From positions 186,001 through 250,000 of the forward strand of contig NZ_VTOL01000011.1 of the NCBI RefSeq assembly GCF_009801115.1: a stretch of DNA of 64,000 nt, given 5' to 3'. Each line of letters opens with the position of its first letter. Position 1 is the stretch's first letter. The notes below the pieces were generated by a model. That model worked only from the letters and a program-made list of their open reading frames with translations. It was not told the origin of the DNA and ran no database searches. A program made the position numbers and the translations under genes. Shown one piece after another: positions 18,123-26,609 of the stretch. Source of the DNA: Dyadobacter sp. 3J3 (lineage in GTDB: Bacteria; Bacteroidota; Bacteroidia; Cytophagales; Spirosomataceae).

Positions 18123-20681
18123 ATGTTAGTAAAATTTAAAATAGCAGGTGTACTATTCTTTCTGATTCTGTTTGGCTCAGACACTGTCCGCGCACAAACT
18201 ACAATCATCAGAGGAGTACTTACAGACTCTGCTTCGAAGGAAACCTTGCCTTATGCCAATGTGCAGATTCCCGGTACTACAATTGGGGCACTTGCAGATG
18301 ACGAAGGCCGTTATTCAATCAAACTGGAAGGTACTTATTCCAAAATTCAGTTCGGTTACATCGGGTATAATACTGCGGTGAGAAATATTACACCGGGCAT
18401 TGAACAGGTGATGAATATCAAATTAAGTGTAAATGCTTCGATGCTTACCGAAGTAGTTATTAAAGGAAAAGCACGTTACCGCAATCGAAATAATCCTGCT
18501 GTTGAATTGATCCAGAAAGTGATTGACCATAAAAAGGAAAATCAAATGGACGCCAATGATTTTGTTCAGTACGAACAGTATGAGAAAATTTCTTTGGCAC
18601 TTAGTAATCTGTCTGACAAATTCCGGGAAAAACGGATTTTTAGAAACTACCAGTTTCTTTTCACTGAACAGGATTCCAGTACGATCGGAGGTAAAAATAT
18701 GCTCCCGGCTTATCTGCGAGAGCGACTTTCACAAATCTATTTCCGTAAAGATCCTTATAAAAAGAAGCAACGCGTATTAGCAGACCAGCGTGCAGAATAT
18801 GATTCTCGTTTCATTGATAATGACGGTTTGAGTACATACTTCAACAGGCTTTATGAAGATATAAATATTTACAACAATAATATTTCGGTTGTCACCAATC
18901 TTTTGCTTAGCCCAATTGCCGGTACTGCACCTACTTTTTATAAGTTCTTCATCACCGATACTATAAAAACACAGCAGCCATGGTTAATTGAGTTGAGTTT
19001 TATCCCAAGAAATAAAACAGATCTTCTTTTTCAGGGTAAACTGTATATTACTTTAGATGGCCATTATGGTGTTCAGCATGCTTATTTGACTGTTAATAAG
19101 GATATTAACCTGAACTTCATGCGTGACCTTGAAGCCAAGCTTGAATTTGATAAAAGTTCCGACGGAAGATATCATCTTAGCAAAAGTACGCTGGGAATGG
19201 AATTCGCTTTTGGAGATAAAGGAGGTGGGATTTATGGTCAGCGAACGGTAACGTTTAAAGATTACGAAATTAATAAAGCACAGGATGACAGTATTTATCG
19301 CGGTCCTGCGGAAGAGATAGTTTATAAGGAAGGCGAAAAGAAAAGTCCGGACTTCTGGGTTAATTCACGTCATATTCCTTTGGAGCACCGTGAAGTGGAG
19401 ATCTATAAAAATGTCGATACGTTGCAAACCATTAAGTCTTTCAGACGTACAATGGATATCGGAACGCTTTTACTGGCGGGATATAAAGCGCTTGGCCCTG
19501 TCGAAATTGGCCCTGTAAATACGTTTTATAGTTTCAATCCGGTTGAAGGATTGAGGTTGCGTTTCGGAGGGAGGACTACACCTATTTTCAGCAAACGTGT
19601 TTATTTCGAAACTTATGCTGCTTATGGTTTTAAGGATCAGAAATGGAAATATTTTGCAAGTGGTACTTATTCGCTAAACAACAAATCCATTTATCATTTC
19701 CCGCTGCATTATTTTAGATTTAGCTATCAGCACGATACTAAAATACCCGGACAGGAACTGCAATTTGTGCAGGAAGATAATTTTCTTTTGTCTTTCAAAA
19801 GAGGTAAGAATGACAAATGGCTTTATAATGATATTTATAAATTCGAATATGTCCGGGAATTTCCAAGCAGATTGTCCTACAAATTTGGTTTTACGCAGTG
19901 GAAACAGGCGCCAGCCGGTGCTTTGGTTTACCAGCGTTATGATGCAGGAAGTGATGGTTTGGTTAATATTAATTCCTTATCAAATGCAGAAGTCAGTCTC
20001 GAATTGCGATATGCTCCTCATGAACAATATTATCAGGGTAAATTGTACCGTACGCCTATTCCTAATAAATATCCGATTTTTACGATGCGGTACAGCAAAG
20101 GGATTAAAGGACTTTTACAAGGAGAAACCAATTACCAGAATATCACGGGGAATGTGGCAAAAAGGTTTTTCCTTTCCCAGTTTGGCTACGCGGATGTGAC
20201 GGCCGAAGGCGGTTATATTGTCGGAAAAAATATTCCTTTTCCGTTGCTTACCATTCACAGGGCTAATCAGAGTTATGCTTATCAGTTAAGTTCATACAAT
20301 TTAATGAACTTCCTTGAATTTGTGAGTGATCATTACGCCAGCATGAGTGTGGAGTACTATTTGAACGGGTTCATTTTTAACAAAATACCGTTGTTGAAAA
20401 AATTGAAACTTAGAGAAGTGGTAGCATTCAGAGGATTGTATGGCGGATTAAGAAACGAAAATAATCCGGCTAACAATCCAAATCTGTATAAGTTTTTGAC
20501 AAATCCGGATGGGAGCTCGGCGACTTATTCGTTGAATAAAGAACCTTACATGGAAGGAAGTGTCGGTATCGCGAACATTTTTAAGTTATTACGAGTTGAT
20601 TTGGTTAAACGGTTCAACTATCTTGACAATCCTAATGTTGCAGAGTGGGGAGTCAGGGCGAGGGTTAAGTTGGATTTCTAG
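18123..20681 (+). CDS. DUF5686/carboxypeptidase-like regulatory domain outer-membrane protein
   Basis: The ATG at 18123 gives an 852-residue protein with a signal peptide ending VRA-QT; a TTG at 18099 is an alternative start. After the signal comes a carboxypeptidase-regulatory-like beta-sandwich (about 25-115, with TLPYANVQIPGTTIGALADDEG), then the DUF5686 region and a long beta-strand-rich part ending in WGVRARVKLDF, an outer-membrane barrel type of C-terminus. Function of DUF5686 proteins is unknown. Its place inside the lipid locus raises the possibility of a role in exporting or placing sphingolipids in the outer membrane. That is inference only. Confidence 0.85.
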   Translation: MLVKFKIAGVLFFLILFGSDTVRAQTTIIRGVLTDSASKETLPYANVQIPGTTIGALADDEGRYSIKLEGTYSKIQFGYIGYNTAVRNITPGIEQVMNIKLSVNASMLTEVVIKGKARYRNRNNPAVELIQKVIDHKKENQMDANDFVQYEQYEKISLALSNLSDKFREKRIFRNYQFLFTEQDSSTIGGKNMLPAYLRERLSQIYFRKDPYKKKQRVLADQRAEYDSRFIDNDGLSTYFNRLYEDINIYNNNISVVTNLLLSPIAGTAPTFYKFFITDTIKTQQPWLIELSFIPRNKTDLLFQGKLYITLDGHYGVQHAYLTVNKDINLNFMRDLEAKLEFDKSSDGRYHLSKSTLGMEFAFGDKGGGIYGQRTVTFKDYEINKAQDDSIYRGPAEEIVYKEGEKKSPDFWVNSRHIPLEHREVEIYKNVDTLQTIKSFRRTMDIGTLLLAGYKALGPVEIGPVNTFYSFNPVEGLRLRFGGRTTPIFSKRVYFETYAAYGFKDQKWKYFASGTYSLNNKSIYHFPLHYFRFSYQHDTKIPGQELQFVQEDNFLLSFKRGKNDKWLYNDIYKFEYVREFPSRLSYKFGFTQWKQAPAGALVYQRYDAGSDGLVNINSLSNAEVSLELRYAPHEQYYQGKLYRTPIPNKYPIFTMRYSKGIKGLLQGETNYQNITGNVAKRFFLSQFGYADVTAEGGYIVGKNIPFPLLTIHRANQSYAYQLSSYNLMNFLEFVSDHYASMSVEYYLNGFIFNKIPLLKKLKLREVVAFRGLYGGLRNENNPANNPNLYKFLTNPDGSSATYSLNKEPYMEGSVGIANIFKLLRVDLVKRFNYLDNPNVAEWGVRARVKLDF

Positions 20682-20697
20682 TTTAAAAGAGTTAAAA

Positions 20698-21429
20698 ATG
20701 AACAAAGACGAGTTGCGTGTTGCTTTACAGCAAGGCATTTATAAAGTAATTAATCCATTTGTAAGGTTCCTGATCAAAGCTGGATTAACACCCAATATGG
20801 TGACTACCATTGGGTTGGCATTGAATATTGGAGTAGCAGTAATTTTTATAATAGGTGTTGAAGAAGGTAACCGGGGAGATTTGACTTATGTGGGCTGGGC
20901 AGGTTTTCTGGTACTTTTTGCCGGAATATTTGACATGCTCGACGGACAGGTAGCCCGGCTTGGTAATATGAGCTCTACTTTTGGGGCTTTCTACGATTCT
21001 GTTTTAGACAGATACAGTGAAATGGTGATGTTTTTGGGGATATGTTATTATCTCGTTGGGCATCATTATTTTTTCAGTTCACTCTTTGCATTTATTGCCC
21101 TGATAGGTTCTGTGATGGTAAGTTACACGCGCGCCAGAGCGGAAGGTCTTCGTGTTGAATGTAAGGAAGGATTAATGCAAAGGCCAGAACGTGTGGTTTT
21201 GGTGGGTATTTCGGCTATTTCCTGTGGTGTGGCGTCAAACTACATTGGTGGTGATTATAAATTGTTCATTCCTGGCATTCCTTTTCATGTTTTTGAAACA
21301 ATGTCAATTTTTACAATTCCAATCACTGTGATGGCCGTTCTTACCAATATCACCGCGGTAAACCGATTGTTGAGTGTAAAAAAAATATTGGATAAAAAAG
21401 ATTCCGATGAGATTTCTATTAATCGCTAG
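20698..21429 (+). CDS. CDP-alcohol phosphatidyltransferase, candidate phosphatidylinositol-phosphate synthase
   Basis: The ATG at 20698 is preferred over a longer upstream reading that would run back into the DUF5686 gene. The 243-residue membrane enzyme has the complete CDP-alcohol motif: Asp79, Asp82-Gly83, Ala86-Arg87, Gly96, Asp100 and Asp104. Such enzymes join CDP-diacylglycerol to an alcohol with release of CMP. With a PgpA-like phosphatase and an IPC-synthase-like gene in the same locus, inositol 1-phosphate is the likely acceptor, as proposed for Bacteroides. Glycerol phosphate or inositol acceptors remain possible. Its 3' end overlaps the next gene by 23 bases. Confidence 0.85.
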   Translation: MNKDELRVALQQGIYKVINPFVRFLIKAGLTPNMVTTIGLALNIGVAVIFIIGVEEGNRGDLTYVGWAGFLVLFAGIFDMLDGQVARLGNMSSTFGAFYDSVLDRYSEMVMFLGICYYLVGHHYFFSSLFAFIALIGSVMVSYTRARAEGLRVECKEGLMQRPERVVLVGISAISCGVASNYIGGDYKLFIPGIPFHVFETMSIFTIPITVMAVLTNITAVNRLLSVKKILDKKDSDEISINR

Positions 21430-21976
21430 TCTGATTGCAATTCTTGCAACGGGCAGCAACGCTTTCGCAGATAAAAAAAACAGGGAAAATCTTGCCGTAG
21501 CAGCAGTTGACACGTTTCCTGTACCAAAATTGCCCAATCTCCTTTTTTATATTCAAAGAGACCCGAATACAAATACGATCTGTTATGAATTGAATGTAAA
21601 TGATCAGGGACAACTGGACGAAGAAAATCCTGTGCATCCTTTTTGGATAAGATATCCGGAAGGCGGCGGTCGGAAAGAACTTAATTATTTACAAAAAAAA
21701 TTCGCTTACGGAATCATTGTAAAAAAAGCGGGCAAGGATTATTTTCAGTTAAAATCAGTCGCTTATTCAAAAACACCACTATATCTTAAAAAAGGTTCGA
21801 ACAACAAGTATCAGGTGTACATGGCGATTAACCAGAAGCAATGTGTTTTGACAAAGATTTTTGTCAGGATCGAAGGCGGAACTTTCTGGGTGCCAAATGT
21901 CAGGTATATTGAAGTTACGGGAACGGATCCCGCGACAGGTAAGACAGTAGTAGAAAGAATTAGTAAATTTTCCTGA
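21407..21976 (+). CDS. DUF4833 secreted protein
   Basis: A 189-residue protein with an N-terminal signal peptide (MRFLLIASLIAILATGSNAFA). The body carries DUF4833-type phrases: FYIQRDPNTNTICYELN, VHPFWIRYPEGG, and a C-terminal WVPNVRYIEVTG. The family has no known activity and is frequent in Bacteroidota. It overlaps the phosphatidyltransferase gene by 23 bases and is 9 bases from the hydroxylase, so it is co-transcribed with lipid genes. A periplasmic lipid-handling role is a guess from context. Confidence 0.8.
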   Translation: MRFLLIASLIAILATGSNAFADKKNRENLAVAAVDTFPVPKLPNLLFYIQRDPNTNTICYELNVNDQGQLDEENPVHPFWIRYPEGGGRKELNYLQKKFAYGIIVKKAGKDYFQLKSVAYSKTPLYLKKGSNNKYQVYMAINQKQCVLTKIFVRIEGGTFWVPNVRYIEVTGTDPATGKTVVERISKFS

Positions 21977-21985
21977 TGTTTCTTC

Positions 21986-22621
21986 ATGGCCAAGAACTAT
22001 GTATCCAACTCCAAAGAATCGGTTAGGATGTTCAAAAGCGATATCCTCGAATCGGTTTCCAAAGTGCACTTTTCTGTGCCCCTTTTCATTTTCATTCCCG
22101 TAATTCTTTATTTTGCCTGGAAGGCAATCCGGCAGCAGGAGCTTTCCACGATTGAATTTGCGGGCTATTATCTGTCAGGACTTTTAGTTTGGTCACTCAC
22201 AGAATACGTTTTGCACAGGTTCATTTTTCATCTTGAACCGAAAAAGGGAAATAAAATACAGGAACGTATACATTTTATTTTCCACGGTGTTCACCACGAT
22301 TATCCCAGTGATGCACACAGGCTGGTAATGCCGCCTTCGGTAAGTATTCCCCTGGCGGCGACGTTTTATTATCTGTTTTCTCTAATTTTGAGATCAGGTC
22401 CACTGGCAGCATTTTTTTCTGCTTTTATGACCGGATATTTATTTTATGATATGACACATTATGCCCTGCATCATGCTAACTTTAAAAATAAATTCTGGAA
22501 AAAGCTAAAAAAACACCACATGCTGCACCACTATGACGATGCATCCAAAGGATACGGAGTAAGTTCACCGCTGTGGGATAAAATATTCAGCTCCGATTTT
22601 TTAAAAAATAAAAATGATTGA
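21986..22621 (+). CDS. Fatty acid/ceramide 2-hydroxylase-like di-iron membrane enzyme
   Basis: A 211-residue protein of the sterol desaturase/fatty acid hydroxylase superfamily. The His clusters of a membrane di-iron site are all present: HRFIFH (77-82), HFIFHGVHH (96-104), HYALHH (158-163) and HHMLHH (177-182). The phrases HHDYPSDAHRLVMPPSVS and GYGVSSPLWD are close to those of eukaryotic Scs7/FA2H, which 2-hydroxylate the N-acyl chain of ceramides. This points to alpha-hydroxylated sphingolipids. It lacks the cytochrome b5 domain of the yeast enzyme, so another electron donor is needed. It overlaps the next gene by 8 bases. Confidence 0.85.
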   Translation: MAKNYVSNSKESVRMFKSDILESVSKVHFSVPLFIFIPVILYFAWKAIRQQELSTIEFAGYYLSGLLVWSLTEYVLHRFIFHLEPKKGNKIQERIHFIFHGVHHDYPSDAHRLVMPPSVSIPLAATFYYLFSLILRSGPLAAFFSAFMTGYLFYDMTHYALHHANFKNKFWKKLKKHHMLHHYDDASKGYGVSSPLWDKIFSSDFLKNKND

Positions 22622-23543
22622 CAATTTAGAAACTACAGTAAGCATTCACAAAACCGATTTTTATGGTATAAAGCCTATCATCACGATGTTGCTGATATCG
22701 GTGGCTTATTTGGTATTGTCTGTTTATCTTGTGGGATTTCGTAGTGATCAGGTTGTGCTTTTAGTGATTACAAATAGCTTTTATTTTTTCTCCGAAGCAA
22801 CGCGCAAATTCATCACTGCATTTTCAATTTTTATTGTGTACTGGATTTTGTTTGATTATATGAAGGCATTCCCGAACTATAATTATAATACAGTACATAT
22901 TAAAAGTCTGTACGATCTGGAAAAATCCATTTTCGGAATTAATACCGGAAGTTCGGTTATAACACCAAATGAATTCTGGATTTTACACCAGAACTCTTTT
23001 CTTGACGTCATGTCAGGCTTATTTTATCTGACCTGGATTCCATTGCCTTTGTCTTTGGCGGGATATCTTTTTTACAAAAACAGGACGCAATTTTTCAATT
23101 TCGCATTTACTTTTTTACTGGTCAATATGATTGGTTTTGTGATTTATTATCTATATCCGGCCGCGCCTCCATGGTATAGCCAGCAATATGGTTTTGAATT
23201 TATTGCAAACACAAAAGGAAATACAGCCGGGCTTTCACGCTTTGATGCATTTTTCAATGTGGGGATTTTTAAATCGATTTATGAGAAGAGCTCAAATGTT
23301 TTTGCTGCCATGCCTTCATTACATTCCTCTTATCCGCTTATCGCTTTGTATTATGCGGTGAGAAGTAAAATTAACGCAGGTTTGGCAACTGTGATTGGTA
23401 TTACAATGCCGGGAATCTGGTTTGCGGCAATTTATACAAGTCATCATTATGTCCTGGATGTTATCGCTGGTATATCCTGCGCCATCACGGGTATCATTAT
23501 TGTGAACCTGATTGCAGCCAGAAGATTAAGAAAAGAACACTGA
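22614..23543 (+). CDS. AUR1-like PAP2 enzyme, candidate inositol phosphorylceramide synthase
   Basis: A 309-residue polytopic membrane protein of the PAP2/AUR1 type. Landmarks are FYLTWIPLPLSL near 137, YPAAPPWY (181-188), AAMPSLHSSYPL with His237, and YTSHHYVLDVIAG with His278 and Asp282, which make the His-His-Asp site. In yeast Aur1 these motifs belong to the enzyme moving phosphoinositol from phosphatidylinositol to ceramide. Overlap with the 2-hydroxylase and co-location with SPT, the phosphatidyltransferase and the phosphatase support the same reaction here. A generic lipid phosphatase is the alternative. A terminator follows. Confidence 0.82.
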   Translation: MIDNLETTVSIHKTDFYGIKPIITMLLISVAYLVLSVYLVGFRSDQVVLLVITNSFYFFSEATRKFITAFSIFIVYWILFDYMKAFPNYNYNTVHIKSLYDLEKSIFGINTGSSVITPNEFWILHQNSFLDVMSGLFYLTWIPLPLSLAGYLFYKNRTQFFNFAFTFLLVNMIGFVIYYLYPAAPPWYSQQYGFEFIANTKGNTAGLSRFDAFFNVGIFKSIYEKSSNVFAAMPSLHSSYPLIALYYAVRSKINAGLATVIGITMPGIWFAAIYTSHHYVLDVIAGISCAITGIIIVNLIAARRLRKEH

Positions 23544-23561
23544 AATAGATGAATTATAAAA

Positions 23562-23605
23562 GTTGGAAATGTCTTGAAACATAAGATGTTTCCAGCTTTT
23601 TTATT
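23562..23605 (+). terminator. Intrinsic terminator after the sphingolipid locus
   Basis: AGTTGGAAAT at 23562-23571 pairs with GTTTCCAGCT (23588-23597, one or two G-U pairs), extended by GTCTT/AAGAT inside. A run of T follows (23598-23602 onward). It closes the transcript about 20 bases after the AUR1-like gene. Confidence 0.7.
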
Positions 23606-23745
23606 TGTCGACTGAGAAGTTTTGTCTTCAAAATACTTTCATTTTCCAACCATGATAATATTTCTGTTGTCATGATTATGATAAGAAAACGGTTAGTATC
23701 TCGTTTCAATAAATAATTACCCTTTTTGAAAATACCAGAAAATTA

Positions 23746-24669
23746 ATGATATCGATCATAATCTGCTCAGCCAACGCCGAAGAATTAAGAGAAGTTTCAA
23801 AAAATATTGAAGAAACGATAGGTGTCGAATACGAAATTATCGGGATTGATAACAGTGATGGAAAACGAGGTATTTGTGCGGTTTATAATGAAGGAAAGCA
23901 GAAAGCGAAGTTTGATATTCTGTGTTTTATGCATGAGGATATTGAAATAAAAACGGAAAATTGGGGTGAGGTTCTTTTAAATATATTTTCCGAAAATAAG
24001 GAAATTGGAGTAGTAGGAGTGGCTGGTGGCGGTTATAAAGCATTGGCTCCGTCGGGCTGGTATTGCGTGGAATACAATTTTCCTGACCGTATGTTTCATA
24101 ATGTTATTCAGGGTTATAAATTTAAAGAGAAAGAAGATCTTCATGCCTACCATAACCCCTATTCTGAAAAACTGAGTGAAGTTGTTTGTGTGGACGGGAT
24201 GTGGTTATGCGCCAGAAAGGACATCTTGCAAGACAAACCTTTTGATGAAGATCTGCTTAAAGGATTTCACGGTTATGACGTCGATTTTTGCCTGAATATT
24301 TTCGGGAAACACAAGATTGTCGTGACCTTTGATATTTTGATGAAACATTTTTCCGAAGGTAACTTTGATCAGAAATGGTTCGAAACTATTTTAAAGCTTC
24401 ACAGAAAATGGAACGCTTATCTTCCACTGACAACGTCTAAACTAGTATCTGAAAAAGATATTTATCTTACCGAAAAACGGGTTATCAAGAACGTCGTGGA
24501 GCAAATGCTGGAATGGAAATATTCTTTCAGCGAGATCCAGCGAGTGCTTATTTCTGGTGCAAAATCGAAAAGAATGCCTTTAAGGCTTTTCTTTAAAGGC
24601 TACGTACATTTAGTTGAACAACATTTTGGAATAGGAGATAATAAATTATCCAAAGATTCTCGCCCATAA
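23746..24669 (+). CDS. Glycosyltransferase, StrF-like family (GT2 fold)
   Basis: A 307-residue cytoplasmic glycosyltransferase. The N-terminus MISIIICSANAEEL and IIGIDNSDGKRGICAVYNEG, then FMHEDIEI in place of the DxD motif, match the StrF-type subgroup of GT2-like proteins. VVCVDGMWLCARKDIL and GFHGYDVDFCLNI carry the acceptor-site acids. Donor and acceptor are unknown. It is separated from the sphingolipid genes by a terminator but close enough that glycolipid assembly is conceivable. Its 3' end overlaps the convergent GT2 gene by 24 bases. Confidence 0.82.
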   Translation: MISIIICSANAEELREVSKNIEETIGVEYEIIGIDNSDGKRGICAVYNEGKQKAKFDILCFMHEDIEIKTENWGEVLLNIFSENKEIGVVGVAGGGYKALAPSGWYCVEYNFPDRMFHNVIQGYKFKEKEDLHAYHNPYSEKLSEVVCVDGMWLCARKDILQDKPFDEDLLKGFHGYDVDFCLNIFGKHKIVVTFDILMKHFSEGNFDQKWFETILKLHRKWNAYLPLTTSKLVSEKDIYLTEKRVIKNVVEQMLEWKYSFSEIQRVLISGAKSKRMPLRLFFKGYVHLVEQHFGIGDNKLSKDSRP

Positions 24670-25611
24670 AATCTTCGATTTCATTCCCCAAACATGCCGG
24701 AAAACATAGGCAGACTGACTTGCCTTTTTGTATTTTGGAATAAAATATAGCGACTGATATTCTTCATTCAGCAATCGTGAATATTGGAATGACAGGAATG
24801 TGCCTAATCTTTCTTCAAAAAGCGTCACGAGTTTGCTAACAAAGTCCTGATATTTATTGAATTTATAACTCTCGCAATGTTTTAGCCATTTCAGCTCTTT
24901 TTGCATTTTAAGAATATCCCGGTTTTCGTGGTATTTTTTATTGATCTTTTTTCTTTTGTTCATAATATCCGTAGAGCTGGTGCTATGCTGACGGTACTGA
25001 ACCAATGAATCATGGATCACTTCGATTTTTCCGACATTGGCAGCCACATAGGCCAGCCACTGGTCATGAAAGAAATCTTTGTGAAAAGGAAGCGCCCAGG
25101 TTAAAAGCTCTTTCCGGATCATGCAGCTATGGCCGGAAATGCAGTTGAAAAACAGAAAAGTTTTTGGATTGTCGCCGCTATAAAGATTGATAATATCAGA
25201 CATTTTTTTGCCCGTCGGCTCACCTTTTTCATCAATGAGCGTGGAGTCGTGATACAGGAGCTGACTGTCGCCAATAGCTTCCACTTGCAGTCTGATTTTG
25301 TCAAGATCCCAAATATCATCCTGGTCGGATAACGCAATAAATTCACCTTTGCACAAGGAAATTGCCTTTTCGAAATTCTTCACGTAACCCAGATTTTCTT
25401 CATTTTCGAAGAAAGTAAAAAAAGGATATTTATCAGAATATTCTTTCAAAATCTCTAATGAAGAATCTTTGCTGCGATCGTCAACTGCGATAATTTCAAG
25501 GTTAGGGTACGTCTGGTTTACCAAAGTTTCCAGCTGTTCCCTCATATATTTTTCTCCGTTGTAAATGCAAAGTGCAATGGAGACAAGCGGTGTATTTTTT
25601 TGATCGTTCAT
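24646..25611 (-). CDS. GT2 family glycosyltransferase
   Basis: A 321-residue GT-A fold enzyme of family 2. The nucleotide-sugar site shows SIALCIYNGEKYMREQLETL at the N-terminus, AVDDRSKDSSLEIL near residue 41 and SDQDDIWDLDKI near 95. The acceptor region has CISGHSCMIRKELL and FFHDQWLAYVAA. The same motifs in the same order occur in the neighbouring gene, so the two are tandem paralogues with diverged C-termini. Likely sugar transfer to a cell-surface glycan; substrate unknown. It is the last gene of a leftward unit starting with the ABC exporter. Confidence 0.9.
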   Translation of the reverse strand: MNDQKNTPLVSIALCIYNGEKYMREQLETLVNQTYPNLEIIAVDDRSKDSSLEILKEYSDKYPFFTFFENEENLGYVKNFEKAISLCKGEFIALSDQDDIWDLDKIRLQVEAIGDSQLLYHDSTLIDEKGEPTGKKMSDIINLYSGDNPKTFLFFNCISGHSCMIRKELLTWALPFHKDFFHDQWLAYVAANVGKIEVIHDSLVQYRQHSTSSTDIMNKRKKINKKYHENRDILKMQKELKWLKHCESYKFNKYQDFVSKLVTLFEERLGTFLSFQYSRLLNEEYQSLYFIPKYKKASQSAYVFRHVWGMKSKILWARIFG

Positions 25612-25670
25612 TCCGGATTGGCAGTCTGACAGCTGCCTTTTAGGTTTAGGAAGGGATTAAATCGGCTTGT

Positions 25671-26609
25671 CTAAATGATTCGTTTTGTGCCTGGTCCCCA
25701 TATTTTTCTTAAAGTAAAGAAGAATTTACTGGTCTTGTTTTTTTTCAACAGGAACAATAACAGTTCTTCATTTTTCCAGATTTTCCAGCCGTAGGAAAGA
25801 TTTATGTAAGAGGAATTTCTTTTTAAACAAAGCTGGTAAAGTTTCATTATCAGATCAAAATTTGATGCTTCGCTGTGTTCAGCGCAAACTTTGAGCCAAA
25901 GACTTTCCTGTTTGAGTTTTTCAATTTTAACTTCCTTACTGGTTTTTTGCAGTTTGCTTCTGACTGCAAGAATATCCGTCGAGTTTTTCTCATGCTGGCG
26001 ATACTGAACCAGACATTTTTTAACAAAATCAATTTTTCCCTTATCCGCAGCGATGTATGCCAGCCACTGATCGTAGTGAAATCCCTCGGGGAAAGGAAAA
26101 ATATTTTCTAACAGCGACTTTTTGATTAACACACTATGACCCGAAACGCAGTTCATAAACAAAAATGGAAGCGGGCTGTTTCCTCTATAAAAATTGAATT
26201 TATCCGACATTTTAAAATTTATCGGATTACCGAGTGAATCAATAAATTCGGAATCGTGATAAATTAATTCACTATCACCAATAGCTTCAGACTGTATTTT
26301 TATTTTATCAATATCCCAAATATCATCCTGGTCGCACATGGCTATAAACGCACCGGTACACAATTTGATAGCCTTCTCGAAATTCCTATTATAACCCAGA
26401 TTTTTGTCGTTTCTGAAAAGTTTTATTTTTTCATTGTTCAACACATACTGATTCAAGATGAAAGCAGTATTGTCGGTTGAACAATCGTCCACGACAATAA
26501 TTTCGAGATTGGAATAGGATTGTGACAGTAAAGAATTCATCTGTTCCTTAATGAATTCTTCGCCGTTATACGTGCATAAAGCAATAGAAATTAATGGTAA
26601 CTCTGCCAT
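25671..26609 (-). CDS. GT2 family glycosyltransferase (paralogue of its neighbour)
   Basis: A 312-residue family 2 glycosyltransferase with SIALCTYNGEEFIKEQ, VVDDCSTDNTAFIL and CDQDDIWDIDKI as donor-site motifs, and CVSGHSVLIKKSLL and YDQWLAYIAA in the acceptor half. It resembles the next gene throughout its first 230 residues, indicating tandem duplication. Its start codon directly follows the ABC transporter stop (TAAATG), so the two are co-translated. The product is probably a surface polysaccharide or lipid-linked glycan. Confidence 0.9.
   Translation of the reverse strand: MAELPLISIALCTYNGEEFIKEQMNSLLSQSYSNLEIIVVDDCSTDNTAFILNQYVLNNEKIKLFRNDKNLGYNRNFEKAIKLCTGAFIAMCDQDDIWDIDKIKIQSEAIGDSELIYHDSEFIDSLGNPINFKMSDKFNFYRGNSPLPFLFMNCVSGHSVLIKKSLLENIFPFPEGFHYDQWLAYIAADKGKIDFVKKCLVQYRQHEKNSTDILAVRSKLQKTSKEVKIEKLKQESLWLKVCAEHSEASNFDLIMKLYQLCLKRNSSYINLSYGWKIWKNEELLLFLLKKNKTSKFFFTLRKIWGPGTKRII

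Noticed and set aside
20560..20697. Upstream extension of the CDP-alcohol phosphatidyltransferase
   Set aside because: It reads out of frame through the end of the DUF5686 gene; the ATG at 20698 gives a family-sized protein.
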